Below, in pieces: positions 44,776-54,371 of a stretch of DNA of 64,000 nt (position 1 is its first letter; every line of letters begins with the position of its first letter). This DNA comes from JAGNRR01 sp964409905 (GTDB taxonomy: Bacteria > Bacteroidota > Bacteroidia > Chitinophagales > Chitinophagaceae), in the NCBI GenBank assembly GCA_964409905.1, contig CAYPET010000008.1, positions 1-64,000 on the forward strand, read 5' to 3'. The position numbers were made by a program, and so were the translations under genes. The notes beneath the pieces are model-generated. The model saw only the letters and a list, made by a program, of their open reading frames with translations, was not told where the DNA came from and did no database searches.

Positions 44776-45477
44776 ATGAAATTCGGAGTTGTTGTTTTCC
44801 CAGGCTCAAATTGTGATCAGGATATGCACGATGCTTTAGCACATGATTTGGGTCAAGAAGTAGTTATGCTTTGGCATAAGGATAAAGATTTATCAGGTTT
44901 TACAACAGATGATTGCATCGTACTGCCTGGAGGATTTTCATTTGGCGATTATTTGCGTTGCGGAGCTATGGCCCGCTTTAGCCCTATCATGGAGAGCGTA
45001 ATTGCCTTTGCCAATAAAGGAGGTAAAGTACTGGGTGTTTGTAATGGTTTTCAGGTATTGTGCGAAGCGCAATTACTACCAGGAGCACTTTTGGCCAACG
45101 ACCATCAAAAGTTCGCTTGTAAAAACGTTTATTTAAAACCAAAAAGCAAGAGTGCGGCTATTACAAGCCAGCTTGATGCCAACAAAGCTTATAAAATACC
45201 CATAGCGCACGGTGAAGGTCGATATTACGCCGATAATGAAACTATTGAGCGGCTTGTGGCGAATGACCAGATTATCTTTAGCTATTGCGACCAAAATGGT
45301 GAAGAGCACGATGATAATAACCCCAATGGTTCATTGCTCAACATTGCGGGCATTACAAATGAAACAAAAAACGTATTTGGCATGATGCCACACCCCGAGC
45401 GCGCATGTAATGACATTCTGGGCAATATCGATGGGCGCAAATTTTTTGAAGGAATTATTAATTATGAATATGCATAA
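44776..45477 (+). CDS. purQ: phosphoribosylformylglycinamidine synthase, glutaminase subunit
   Basis: 233 residues, class I glutamine amidotransferase. The oxyanion/nucleophile region GVCNGFQVLCEA contains the catalytic Cys, and the His-Glu pair is in MMPHPERA. It supplies ammonia to PurL for formation of FGAM in purine synthesis. It is encoded separately from PurL, as in Gram-positive-type systems; PurL and PurS are not in this window. Its last 14 bases overlap the next gene. Confidence 0.94.
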   Translation: MKFGVVVFPGSNCDQDMHDALAHDLGQEVVMLWHKDKDLSGFTTDDCIVLPGGFSFGDYLRCGAMARFSPIMESVIAFANKGGKVLGVCNGFQVLCEAQLLPGALLANDHQKFACKNVYLKPKSKSAAITSQLDANKAYKIPIAHGEGRYYADNETIERLVANDQIIFSYCDQNGEEHDDNNPNGSLLNIAGITNETKNVFGMMPHPERACNDILGNIDGRKFFEGIINYEYA

Positions 45478-45928
45478 AATTTTATTGCTAGGTTTTATAT
45501 CGATGTTGCTTCCGGCCAGTTTATTCGCTCAGTTGCAAAACCCAACCGATGCCTTACCGGATGTGCAATGGGAGATGAACATTAAACCAACGCAAACAAA
45601 AAACGAATATCAACTTACTGCCAAGGCTAAAGTACCTCCGAAGTATCATATTTTTGGTCAAAATCCTGGCGACGACTTTTTAATTCCCACGCATTTTGAA
45701 TTTGATTGTAAAAAAATAAAACTTATTAATGTAAAAGAGCTAGGGGAATTGAAAACTGAAGAAATGGAGGGGGTAGGCACCATTCATTATTTTGAGAAGG
45801 AAGTGAGTTTTGTAGCCACGATACATTCTAAATACAAAGAAGTAAAAGGGTTTATTGAATATCAAATGTGCAATGCCACTATGTGCTTCCCGCCAACCCA
45901 AAAAAATTTCAAATTCACCGTTAAATAA
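45464..45928 (+). CDS. stand-alone DsbD alpha (N-terminal) domain protein
   Basis: 154 residues from ATG 45464; ATG 45470 is equally good. After a signal peptide (MHKILLLGFISMLLPASLFA), one immunoglobulin-like DsbD alpha domain follows, with FGQNPGDDFLIPTHFEF and the cysteine pair in EYQMCNATMCFPP. That cysteine spacing (C-x4-C) matches the redox-active pair of DsbD alpha, which passes electrons to periplasmic partners. It overlaps purQ by 14 bases and precedes dsbD by 5 bases, so the three are translationally linked. Confidence 0.85.
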   Translation: MNMHKILLLGFISMLLPASLFAQLQNPTDALPDVQWEMNIKPTQTKNEYQLTAKAKVPPKYHIFGQNPGDDFLIPTHFEFDCKKIKLINVKELGELKTEEMEGVGTIHYFEKEVSFVATIHSKYKEVKGFIEYQMCNATMCFPPTQKNFKFTVK

Positions 45929-45933
45929 ATTGC

Positions 45934-48051
45934 ATGAAGAAGATTATTCTGTTACTCAGTATTTTTTTTATTGCTCTTGGAGCAAGTGCTCAAATGGTAT
46001 CAGACCCAACCACCTGGACCTTTAGCCTTAAAAAAGTGAGTGACGACACTTATGATGTAGTAGCTAATTGTAAAATCAAACCCGAATGGCATGTTTGGAG
46101 TTATAAACCAGGCGGTGACGGCATGCAAGTGCCCACTACTATTACACTGGAAAAAAATAAAAACTTTAGCCTGGTAGGTTCTCAGCAGGAAAGCGGTAAA
46201 AAAAGAAGTGAAGGATTTAAAGGTATTGACGGTATTTGTCATTTTTACGAAAACCAAGTCCGCTTCTATCAACGCATTAAAGTGAAGGATAATTTCACTT
46301 TGAAGGGCGAACTGAATTACCAAACATGCGATCATGAACAATGTCTCGCGCCGGTGTACAAGCCTTTTAGCTTAACCATATCAGATTTTGTAAAAAAGGA
46401 ACAAGAAAACGAAGCACCCAATGAGGAGACTGAAAAATTAACTGAGGATAGTCTAAAGAATAACGCGACTGTCGTAAATGAGGACGATACCACAAGTGGA
46501 ACAAGCACTAGCACTGAAAATGACGGAGAAACTAATACGGCGGCATCTGCAGAAGAAGACTCAGCACCAACTAAACGAAAATCTAATTGGCTATTGCTGC
46601 TGGAGGGTATTCTTGGTGGTTTAATCTCCATTATTACTCCATGTGTTTTTGCCATGTTGCCTATGACGGTTAGCTTTTTTATTAAGCGTACCAAGGATAG
46701 AAAATCAGGTATTAAAGTGGCCTTGCAGTACTGCTTTAGTATTATTCTGATTTTTGCTTTACTGGGCTTGCTACTCACTTTTGTGAATAATAAAAGTATC
46801 CTTTACGAGTTATCATCTCATTGGATTACCAACCTGGTCTTTTTCATCGTGTTTGTAATTTTTGGCCTTTCATTTATGGGCGCCTTTGAAATTACGCTGC
46901 CAGCCAAATGGAGCACAGCCGCAGATAAAAAGGCTAATATGTCCAGCTTTACAGGCATCTTCTTTATGGCGCTGACGCTGGCTATTGTATCTTTTTCGTG
47001 CACCGCCCCTTTCATTGGTGGGTTGATATACGAAATATCGCAAGGCGCCCGCACAGGACCGTTATTTGGCTTTACCGGGTTTGGTATTGGTTTGGCAGTG
47101 CCGTTTTTACTTTTTGTCATTTTCCCGGGAATGCTCAATGCATTAAATAAGCAAGGAGGATGGCTGAATGCCGTGAAAGTTACTTTCGGTATTATTGAGC
47201 TAGCACTAGCATTTAAGTTTTTAAGCAATGCAGATTTGTATCAAAGTTGGGGGCTGCTAGACAGAGAAATTTTCATTGCCATTTGGATTGGTTTGGCTTT
47301 ATGTTTGGCCCTGTACCTCTTTGGCATAATTCGGTTTTCGCATGATAGCGACTTACCAACAAATGATTTTGGTAAACCATACTTAACAGTTACTCGTTCG
47401 CTTTTTGCAATAACGGCTTTAGTATTCGCCTTGTATTTATTGCCAGGTATGTGGGGTGCACCTTTAAATGGTATGGGTGCTTTCGTGCCACCTATGGGCA
47501 CACAAGATTTCGTTATTGGTGCCGGCGGTGGAAGCTCTGATCAAGCAGTTCATACAAATAGGAATAAGTATGCCAAAGAGTTTGAAAAATATGAGCCTGA
47601 AGTAGTGAGGAAAAATGGCATGAATACTTATTTCGACTATGATGAAGCATTGAAAGCATCTAAGGAACAAGGCAAACCAATCATGCTAGACTTTACAGGA
47701 ATTACTTGTGTCAACTGTCGGAAAATGGAAACCGAAGTTTGGAGCAATCCTGAAGTATTCAATAGAATGAAAAATGATTTTATTGTGGCGTCATTATTTT
47801 GCGATGCCCGCCAAGTAGCTTTGCCAGTGTCCGAACAGTATGTGGCGGCATCAGGGATAAAAATTACCAGCTTGGGGCAAAAAAACCTCGATATTCAAGG
47901 TACAAAGTATCATTCGAACACACAACCTTATTACTTTTTCATTGATGAGAATGAAAACTTGCTGGCTGAAAAAGGTTATGGTTATGATTCCGATGCGCAG
48001 AAATTCATCGAGCACTTAGATAACGTTTTGGACAAATACAAGCAGCGTTAA
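45934..48051 (+). CDS. dsbD: thiol:disulfide interchange protein DsbD
   Basis: 705 residues with the three-part DsbD architecture. A signal peptide and periplasmic alpha domain come first (TCDHEQCLAPVY, C-x4-C), then a Glu/Thr-rich acidic linker (about residues 150-215). A membrane beta domain of eight or more helices follows (TPCVFAMLPMTVSFF and SFSCTAPFIGG, each with a redox cysteine), then a C-terminal thioredoxin-like gamma domain (GITCVNCRKMET, C-x2-C). It moves reducing power from the cytoplasm to the periplasm, keeping reductive partners such as cytochrome c maturation factors active. Confidence 0.93.
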   Translation: MKKIILLLSIFFIALGASAQMVSDPTTWTFSLKKVSDDTYDVVANCKIKPEWHVWSYKPGGDGMQVPTTITLEKNKNFSLVGSQQESGKKRSEGFKGIDGICHFYENQVRFYQRIKVKDNFTLKGELNYQTCDHEQCLAPVYKPFSLTISDFVKKEQENEAPNEETEKLTEDSLKNNATVVNEDDTTSGTSTSTENDGETNTAASAEEDSAPTKRKSNWLLLLEGILGGLISIITPCVFAMLPMTVSFFIKRTKDRKSGIKVALQYCFSIILIFALLGLLLTFVNNKSILYELSSHWITNLVFFIVFVIFGLSFMGAFEITLPAKWSTAADKKANMSSFTGIFFMALTLAIVSFSCTAPFIGGLIYEISQGARTGPLFGFTGFGIGLAVPFLLFVIFPGMLNALNKQGGWLNAVKVTFGIIELALAFKFLSNADLYQSWGLLDREIFIAIWIGLALCLALYLFGIIRFSHDSDLPTNDFGKPYLTVTRSLFAITALVFALYLLPGMWGAPLNGMGAFVPPMGTQDFVIGAGGGSSDQAVHTNRNKYAKEFEKYEPEVVRKNGMNTYFDYDEALKASKEQGKPIMLDFTGITCVNCRKMETEVWSNPEVFNRMKNDFIVASLFCDARQVALPVSEQYVAASGIKITSLGQKNLDIQGTKYHSNTQPYYFFIDENENLLAEKGYGYDSDAQKFIEHLDNVLDKYKQR

Positions 48052-48071
48052 AAAAATAATGATGGCATTTC

Positions 48072-48326
48072 CTACTCTGTAGCATGCCTCTGGTATTCTA
48101 TTAACCAATTGACTTGTTTCTTTAGCCTTGACAACTGTGCGCTAATTTGTTCAGATGAAGAATACTGCGGCACAGGCTTGCTCAGTTTACTTGCCATAGC
48201 TTCTTTTCGCATTTGCAATGTCAACATTCGTTTTTCATAATGCCACTGCTGTTTCTTTATGATGAACACAAAAAGAAAGAACACTCCCAATACTAAAACA
48301 AGAAATAATCCGATAAGCAACGTCAT
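48072..48326 (-). CDS. small single-span membrane protein
   Basis: 84 residues: one N-terminal membrane helix (LLIGLFLVLVLGVFFLFVFI), then a basic, helical cytoplasmic part (KKQQWHYEKRMLTLQMRKEAM, cut here) with a serine-rich linker and a second helix near the end. It lies downstream of the interrupted histidine kinase on the same strand (83-base gap). No family recognised. Confidence 0.5.
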   Translation of the reverse strand: MTLLIGLFLVLVLGVFFLFVFIIKKQQWHYEKRMLTLQMRKEAMASKLSKPVPQYSSSEQISAQLSRLKKQVNWLIEYQRHATE

Positions 48327-48409
48327 AGATTCATGAGAAAGTTCATAATCAAATAGGAGTTCAAAAATGACACAATTAACATTGTTCGTAAATACGACAA
48401 TTGCCCTAT

Positions 48410-50353
48410 TTATGAAAGTTGTACACGAAGCGCGACCTTTGTGCCGGGTTGCATTGACTGTAATGACAAGGAACCAGCCATTTTCTCTGCACGATTTTGC
48501 ATAGATGCAATGCCGTACCCTTGCTGTTTGTTAGTATCTGAAAAACCATGCCCGTCATCGATTATTTGAACGTCCAAGAAATTTTTGGATGGTTTTACAT
48601 CAACCGTAATATTGTTGGCTTTAGCATGTTTGATGGCGTTATTCACTGCCTCTTGCACAATGCGGTATACATCAATACCCAACTTTGTATTGACGGCTAA
48701 AGCTTTGTCATGCTTAGGATAATGAACTGTAAAATCCACATTGTGTACCGATTTTTTAGCACGATCTATGAATTGTAGGGTTCGAATACGTAAATCTTCC
48801 AGGGTAATCTCCTATTTATTCATTGCCCAGACAGTATCACGCAAATCATTAATTGTATCGCGGGTGAAGTCACCAATTTGATTCACTTTCTCGAATAATG
48901 GTAAATGTTCAACATCAAATTGTTTTAAATTATCGAGCGAGGCAATTATAAATGTGAGTTGAGAACCAATGTTATCATGCAATTCTTTAGATATTTCAAT
49001 CCGTTGTTGTTGCAGATTATTTTGATTCTCAATTTTTATTAGTGCTTGTTTTAGTTCATGCTCATTTATCAATTGCTGATTGCGCAGTCGCTGCTGCCTA
49101 AAGAGCAAATAACCAATCAATGCCAGCAGGAATGCCAAGGCCAGTGAGGACAAAATAATGAGATTTTTTTGCTTATTGCTTGCCCGACTTTTTTGCAAGG
49201 CCAACTCTTTTTTTTGTGTTTGGTATTTGGTTTCCAGATTTTGCAAAGCCTCTGCTGTAGACGCTTTAAATTTATCGGCGGTTGCTGCATAAAACTGGTT
49301 ATTATATTCTTGCCCCTTTTGAACATTGCCTATGGCAAAATAGGCTTGTGCCAGTATTTTGTAGATATCAACATTAGCAAAATCTATAGAGGTATCCGCG
49401 CGAACTATGGCCAAACAATCTTCACCCATTTTTATGGCATCATGATGTTGCTTTTTAAGAAGATATATTTCTGCCAGTCCGCTTAGTGTACCTACCTTTT
49501 TATTTGGATTAAAAGGCACCGCTTCCGGCCTATTGTAAGATGCAAGGAATAATTTAAAAGCACGTTCGTATTGCCGCTGTTTCAAGTACAGCGAAGCGAG
49601 TGATTGAATAATTTCATAGTACAATACTTTATCTCTGCCCTTTTCAGCAATTGCCCTGCCCGCTAAGAGCATTTGTTCGGCTTTTTTAGCATCCTGTAGT
49701 TTGGTGTAGCAAATACCCAAATTATTGTAAGACACCGCTTGGCCATGTTCATCTTTTCCTTTAGTTCGTATGGCTAAGGCCAGTTTATGGTATTTAATGG
49801 CTTTGTTGCACAATTCCATATCCTGGTATATCAGTCCAATATTATTGTAGGTGGCATCTTTGCGGTCATATTTGCCTCCTAACCGATCAGCAAGTTTTAA
49901 AGATTGAAAATAATAATCAAGTGCTTTTTCATTATCGCCTTTGTTCCAATTGAACATGCCCAGATTATTCAATGTATGCTCCTCATGCACGGCAAAATGA
50001 TGCTCACGGCTATACTGCAATGACTTTAGAAACATCATATTAGCTGAATCAGACTTGCCAATTATATCATAGAAAACACCCTGTACGTTCAATAGTGAAT
50101 TGAAACCATATTCCTGCCCTTTTAGTTTTGCAATGGCCTCAACCTCGCGCATACTTTTTCTGGCCTGCTCCTGATCATTAAAAATATAATAACACACCAG
50201 TTTGTTATACAAGTCTATTTTGATAGAGTTGTCGGTCTCAGCCTTTATCAAATTACCTAAACTATCAGCAACATTTTTTTGTGCAAGAGTGACGTGACTA
50301 ATAATAAGGAAAGCAAATAGTAATCTTTTCACACCATCGTTTTGATAGTTCAA
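48410..50353 (-). pseudogene. TPR sensor histidine kinase interrupted by an in-frame TAG
   Basis: Start at 50353 with a signal peptide, then about six TPR units (residues ~80-345), one membrane helix (about 397-418), a coiled coil and a HisKA_3 dimerisation domain with the phospho-acceptor His459 in KELHDNIGSQL. The frame meets TAG at 48812-48814 after DTVWAMNK. The same frame continues without any shift: EITLEDLRIRTLQF, then the HATPase_c N-box (IVQEAVNNAIKHAKAN), IIDDGHGFSD and GYGIASMQNRAEKM, ending at 48410. One nonsense change therefore removes the ATP-binding domain. GAG-to-TAG is the simplest origin. No response regulator gene is adjacent. Confidence 0.85.
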
Positions 50354-50603
50354 AAATAGGCAATTCAGTTCGAGCCAATATAAAAATGATCACTCAATAT
50401 ACTGGCATCGGACAAATCAAGACAATAAATATGTGTCGTATAAAATCAATGCTCAACATCAGATAAAGAACAGTATTAAACAGTATAAAAAAATCATTGT
50501 TGTTAATTACAACTGTACTTTGGTTCACCACTAAGGGTTTATTATACCTGAATAAAAGTTAATAATTTTGAGAACGAAGAATCTCAACACCAAATTTTAC
50601 CAA

Positions 50604-50795
50604 ATGAACAATATTATCCATGACCAAATAAATGCCTATCTTGCAAGCACCCCACATATCCTGCAATCTTTTGAAAGACTCTCACCAAGCCATAAAAAAG
50701 AATATATATCATGGATTGCGGAGGCCAAAAAAGAAACTACCAGAGAAAAACGCCTTGCGCAAATGAAAGAAATGCTGGCTATTAAAAAATCTTGA
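50604..50795 (+). CDS. mini OmdA/YdeI C-terminal motif protein
   Basis: 63 residues from ATG 50604 (a TTG at 50568 would add 12 residues). The segment LSPSHKKEYISWIAEAKKET and the following RLAQMKEML match the C-terminal helical motif of the YdeI/OmpD-associated (OmdA) family, whose members are normally 130-200 residues. The larger N-terminal domain is missing, so this is either a genuine short form or a remnant. It lies 250 bases upstream of the kinase gene, divergently. Confidence 0.6.
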   Translation: MNNIIHDQINAYLASTPHILQSFERLSPSHKKEYISWIAEAKKETTREKRLAQMKEMLAIKKS

Positions 50796-50804
50796 GCAAA
50801 GATG

Positions 50805-51329
50805 CTAATTTAGGTATTTTTCTTTTAGGACATCAATATGGTGTAATTCATGGCCGGCGATAATAAACAAAATAGCTCGTACAGAGAATACTACATTATT
50901 CGCAGTGCCCTCTTGTTCGAAGGATGATACATCCAACCCTCTGAATAAGGCTATAGTAGCACGACGATTAGTTTCATACTCTTCTTTGATTTGCAACTTT
51001 GACTTCAAGTTGGCATTGGATTTTAGCACATAGGCATCTTGGTCAAAACCGGGCAATGCTTGCACTTCTCCCCGGGCAATACACAATGCTCTGTAGGCAA
51101 ATATTCGTTCAGTGTCAATGATATGGCTCAGTACTTGCATAATAGTCCATTTGCCGGCGGCATAAGTTTTATGTAAATCTTTGCTGCTAACCGAATTAAT
51201 AATGGCCAACATGTTTGACTGTTGCTTTTTTAAAAGAGCAATAACATCTTTCGTTTGTCCTACTTTTTCGATATAGGGTGTATAAAAGGGGGGATATTCT
51301 TTCGCTAATGGCTTTTCGCGATATTGCAT
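50805..51329 (-). CDS. DinB family four-helix protein
   Basis: 174 residues. Three metal-binding histidines are at DinB-type positions: one in VLSHIIDTERIFAYRAL and one or two in IAGHELHHIDVLKEKY. WTIMQVLSHIIDTE is typical of the DinB_2/YfiT-like group. Members act as thiol-dependent transferases or have unknown roles. It starts one base after the TraB-like gene ends, so the two are co-transcribed. Confidence 0.88.
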   Translation of the reverse strand: MQYREKPLAKEYPPFYTPYIEKVGQTKDVIALLKKQQSNMLAIINSVSSKDLHKTYAAGKWTIMQVLSHIIDTERIFAYRALCIARGEVQALPGFDQDAYVLKSNANLKSKLQIKEEYETNRRATIALFRGLDVSSFEQEGTANNVVFSVRAILFIIAGHELHHIDVLKEKYLN

Positions 51330-51330
51330 A

Positions 51331-52182
51331 TTATAGTTTTTCTACTTTATATCCTTGTTGTTTTAATAAACTGATTAAACCATCAGGACCATACAAATGT
51401 AATGAGCCAACTAATACAAATGCTTTAGTACCACTCTCGAGGTATGATAATATTTTCGGCATCCAGCTATTATTTCTATCCGCCATTAAGGAGGTATAAG
51501 TATCCAGGTAGGCTGACTTCATTTTTGTAATTTCCTCTTCCATTTTATCGGAAGCACCAGTTTTCCAATTTTCAATTAACTGGTCCATTTCATCTTGCAT
51601 TTCGTCCATACTATTCAGCGAATAATTTACAAATGCATTTTCGTCTCCATCACCCATGCTCGTCATTTTCTCTAGCTGCACCTCCACCGACTCTAACTGT
51701 TGGATTTCTTTCTTATCTGCAATAGCTTTATTAGTAAAATACATATCCACACCTTGGGCACTCATACCCACAGCTTGCATATTCATTGCCGACAAAGTAG
51801 TTATGGCCAATGCAGGTTTCATTTTTTGCATCATGGCTATTGGCAGATTGTATTCGTCAAATGCTGCTTCCAATTTTGCATATGTGGTATCGGCTAAAAC
51901 TGTTTTTAACGTTCGGTCGTCTTGATACATCCCCTTTAACATCAATTTTTGAGCAATATTGCGGTCTTGGAGCACTTTTGTATCCGTTTCAAATGTTACT
52001 ACTTCAGCATCATTATAAGCCAAATCAAATTCATCTGGCAATGGATAGTCCTGTGCGCGAAGTAAGTGAACTGTGCCACCCAGATAAATAACACGCCTAT
52101 CCTTACTAACTTTATACACAGTAGTTTGGGCTGTGGCCGAAGAGGTAATAAAACCTATTAGCAAAAAGATCAAATTTCTCAT
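51331..52182 (-). CDS. TraB/GumN family secreted protein
   Basis: 283 residues from ATG 52182 with a signal peptide (MRNLIFLLIGFITSSATAQ). YKVSKDRRVIYLGGTVHLL near the start and AFVLVGSLHLYGPDGLISLL near the end are the two GxxH-type motifs of the TraB/PrgY/GumN fold (erythromycin-esterase-like). A TFETD motif lies between. Members are proposed metal-dependent peptidases, but activity is proven only for a few. An upstream TTG-like extension in the frame lacks a signal and is not preferred. Confidence 0.85.
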   Translation of the reverse strand: MRNLIFLLIGFITSSATAQTTVYKVSKDRRVIYLGGTVHLLRAQDYPLPDEFDLAYNDAEVVTFETDTKVLQDRNIAQKLMLKGMYQDDRTLKTVLADTTYAKLEAAFDEYNLPIAMMQKMKPALAITTLSAMNMQAVGMSAQGVDMYFTNKAIADKKEIQQLESVEVQLEKMTSMGDGDENAFVNYSLNSMDEMQDEMDQLIENWKTGASDKMEEEITKMKSAYLDTYTSLMADRNNSWMPKILSYLESGTKAFVLVGSLHLYGPDGLISLLKQQGYKVEKL

Positions 52183-52350
52183 AGTTATCCAGGTAGAGTC
52201 AAACAGTATTCCAATTTGGTAATAATGGACGAAACTACCATTTTGAAAACAAGACACTGTCTTTTTGTCCAGTAAATCCAATATGCTCTTCCCACATTGG
52301 CCATAGTTGAGGTAGAATAAAAAAGTTGATTTTAATTACTTTAGTACATC

Positions 52351-52728
52351 ATGGACGTTTACGAAACATTTTTGAATAAGTTGCCCAATCCAGACTTGCT
52401 AAAGGTTTGTAATACCTTGTATGAAGAGTTAATGGTCTTTCCGCAACTAAAAATGCTCAGGAAGTTTAATCTTCCGTTCTTTTACGGCAAGACATGGATT
52501 TGTTATTTTAACCTCGTTAAAAAGAATCAAATCGAGCTTTGTTTTGTTCGGGCAAGAGAGTTGCCTTCAAAAGAATTGCTGGACTTTAAAGGACGAAGTA
52601 TGGTTGCAGGCTTGAGCTATAAAGTAGTTGATGATATTGATTTGGGCATAGTTAAGCTCCTTTTAGAAGAAGCCATCACATTGGATAATCAGCTGCCATT
52701 CTCTTCGGTAAAGAGAAAAGATAAATAA
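52351..52728 (+). CDS. DUF1801 (YdhG-like) protein
   Basis: 125 residues, no signal or membrane segment. LPFFYGKTWICYFNLVKKN and the C-terminal helix IVKLLLEEAITLDNQL fit the DUF1801/YdhG fold, a small alpha-beta domain related to CyaY-like proteins. A role in iron handling has been proposed for some relatives, but nothing here tests that. It stands alone between divergent and convergent neighbours. Confidence 0.7.
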   Translation: MDVYETFLNKLPNPDLLKVCNTLYEELMVFPQLKMLRKFNLPFFYGKTWICYFNLVKKNQIELCFVRARELPSKELLDFKGRSMVAGLSYKVVDDIDLGIVKLLLEEAITLDNQLPFSSVKRKDK

Positions 52729-52849
52729 ATTGTGCTTCGGCAATAATTTGTATCGATAACGTCAACACTTTTTTTACTATAAAACACGTGTCCAAAAAAG
52801 TCTTTTTTTATCCGTCATCGTTCCTTGTATAATGCACTAAATTAGCAAT

Positions 52850-53530
52850 ATGAAAATGCATTATTACGGTCATTCTTGTTTCACCATTACAGCAAACAAC
52901 AAGACGATACTCTTCGATCCGTTCATTAGCGGCAACCCGAAAGCGAACGATGTAGACATTAATGCAATTCAATGTGACTACATTCTTGTTTCGCATGGCC
53001 ATGCCGATCATATATTAGATTGCGAATCCATAGCGTTGCGCACAGGTGCCAAGGTAGTATGCTCATGGGAGGTGCACGAATGGCTAAATAAAAAAGGTAT
53101 TCATAACACACACCCAATGAATACCGGTGGAAGTTGGGATTTTGGTGATTTCAGTATAAAGTGTGTTGTTGCACAACATTCCAGCGGCTTGCCTGATGGT
53201 AGCTATGGAGGTAACCCAATGGGTTTTATTGTAAGCACCTCAGGGCGCACATTATACTATGCTGGCGATACGGCCTTAACCATGGATATGCAATTAATAC
53301 CGAAATGGGCGAAAGTAGATGTAGCGATATTGCCCTTGGGTGATAATTTCACTATGGGGGCAGAAGATGCTGTATTAGCGGCTAAAATGGTAGAAACAAA
53401 CAAAGTCATTGGTGTGCATTTTGACACATTTGGTTTTATTGAAATCGACCACGCCAAAACCATGGAACTATTTGAAAAGGAAAATATTAGCTTGATGCTA
53501 CCCGAAATCAATACCCATTTCGAAATCTAA
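52850..53530 (+). CDS. UPF0173-type metallo-beta-lactamase-fold hydrolase
   Basis: 226 residues. The metal-binding motif H-x-H-x-D-H is in LVSHGHADHILD, a second His is in VAQHSSG, the Asp in YAGDTALTMD, and a final His in VIGVHFDTFG. The start MKMHYYGHSCFTI is diagnostic for the UPF0173 (YtkL-like) family, whose substrate is unknown. Its stop codon overlaps the convergent radC stop by three bases. Confidence 0.93.
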   Translation: MKMHYYGHSCFTITANNKTILFDPFISGNPKANDVDINAIQCDYILVSHGHADHILDCESIALRTGAKVVCSWEVHEWLNKKGIHNTHPMNTGGSWDFGDFSIKCVVAQHSSGLPDGSYGGNPMGFIVSTSGRTLYYAGDTALTMDMQLIPKWAKVDVAILPLGDNFTMGAEDAVLAAKMVETNKVIGVHFDTFGFIEIDHAKTMELFEKENISLMLPEINTHFEI

Positions 53531-54222
53531 ACCATCATTGCCTCATCAGCAAAACTGTAATATTTATTATTGCCAATAATTAAATGATCGATGACAGCCA
53601 AGTCTAATAATTTGCCACCATCAACCAGTTTTCGAGTAATATTTTTATCTGCCTGACTGGGCGTAATGTTACCACTAGGGTGATTATGCGCTACGATAAT
53701 CTGAGTGACATTCTTAAGCGCCAGCGCTTTACTAAATATGATACGCGGATCTACAACTGTAGCTGTTAGTCCTCCGGCACTAATTGCCGTTACCTGTACT
53801 ACCTGATTGCCCTGATCAAGAAAAAGAGCAAAGCAATGCTCTTGCATTGCGTTAGTAAAGTAAGGACTTATAACTTCATAGGCATCCCGACTACTAGATA
53901 CTTTTGTCCGTTGTAAAGCCTGTGCTAGCTTCCCCCGCCTCCCTAATTCGATAGCAGCCAAAAGCGTTACCGCCTTTTTGGGGCCTAGTCCTTTCACATT
54001 TTTCAAGTCATTTAGGTCTAGTTGAGCAAAGTTGATCAAATCCTGACCCGCTATTTGCAATAGCTGTTTGGCAATATCAAGTGCTGACAAATTTTTAGTG
54101 CCGGTATTTATCAAAATAGCTAGGAGCTCTGCATTGGTTAATGCCTGTGCGCCTTTGTCAATTAGTTTCTCGCGAGGCCTATCCTCGTTTGCCCAATTTT
54201 TTATACTTACATGATGTGTCAT
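53527..54222 (-). CDS. radC: RadC family JAB-domain protein
   Basis: 231 residues. An N-terminal UPF0758 helical segment (NEDRPREKLIDKGAQALTNA) and a helix-hairpin-helix (LKNVKGLGPKKAVTLLAA) precede the MPN/JAMM metal site HNHPSGNITPSQAD with an upstream Glu. Despite the name, involvement in DNA repair is doubtful; the biochemical role is not settled. A minus-strand TAAATTTG box (54260-54267) lies upstream. Confidence 0.93.
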   Translation of the reverse strand: MTHHVSIKNWANEDRPREKLIDKGAQALTNAELLAILINTGTKNLSALDIAKQLLQIAGQDLINFAQLDLNDLKNVKGLGPKKAVTLLAAIELGRRGKLAQALQRTKVSSSRDAYEVISPYFTNAMQEHCFALFLDQGNQVVQVTAISAGGLTATVVDPRIIFSKALALKNVTQIIVAHNHPSGNITPSQADKNITRKLVDGGKLLDLAVIDHLIIGNNKYYSFADEAMMV

Positions 54223-54371
54223 AATATAGGCGCATTTAGCAACCGAATTTCGATTGCATCAAATTTACTGATTCCTTTAATCAAAATATTCAATTTTTAT
54301 TTTAGAAAGTAACAATACAAGCCCCTGTTAAACTTACATCTTGTTCTATTGTAAGAGGAAATCCAAGGCGA

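Noticed and set aside
48410..48814. TAG read as a sense codon genome-wide
   Set aside because: Other genes in the window end normally with TAG (for example proS at 8567-8569 and radC at 53527-53529), so recoding is not supported; only one gene is affected.
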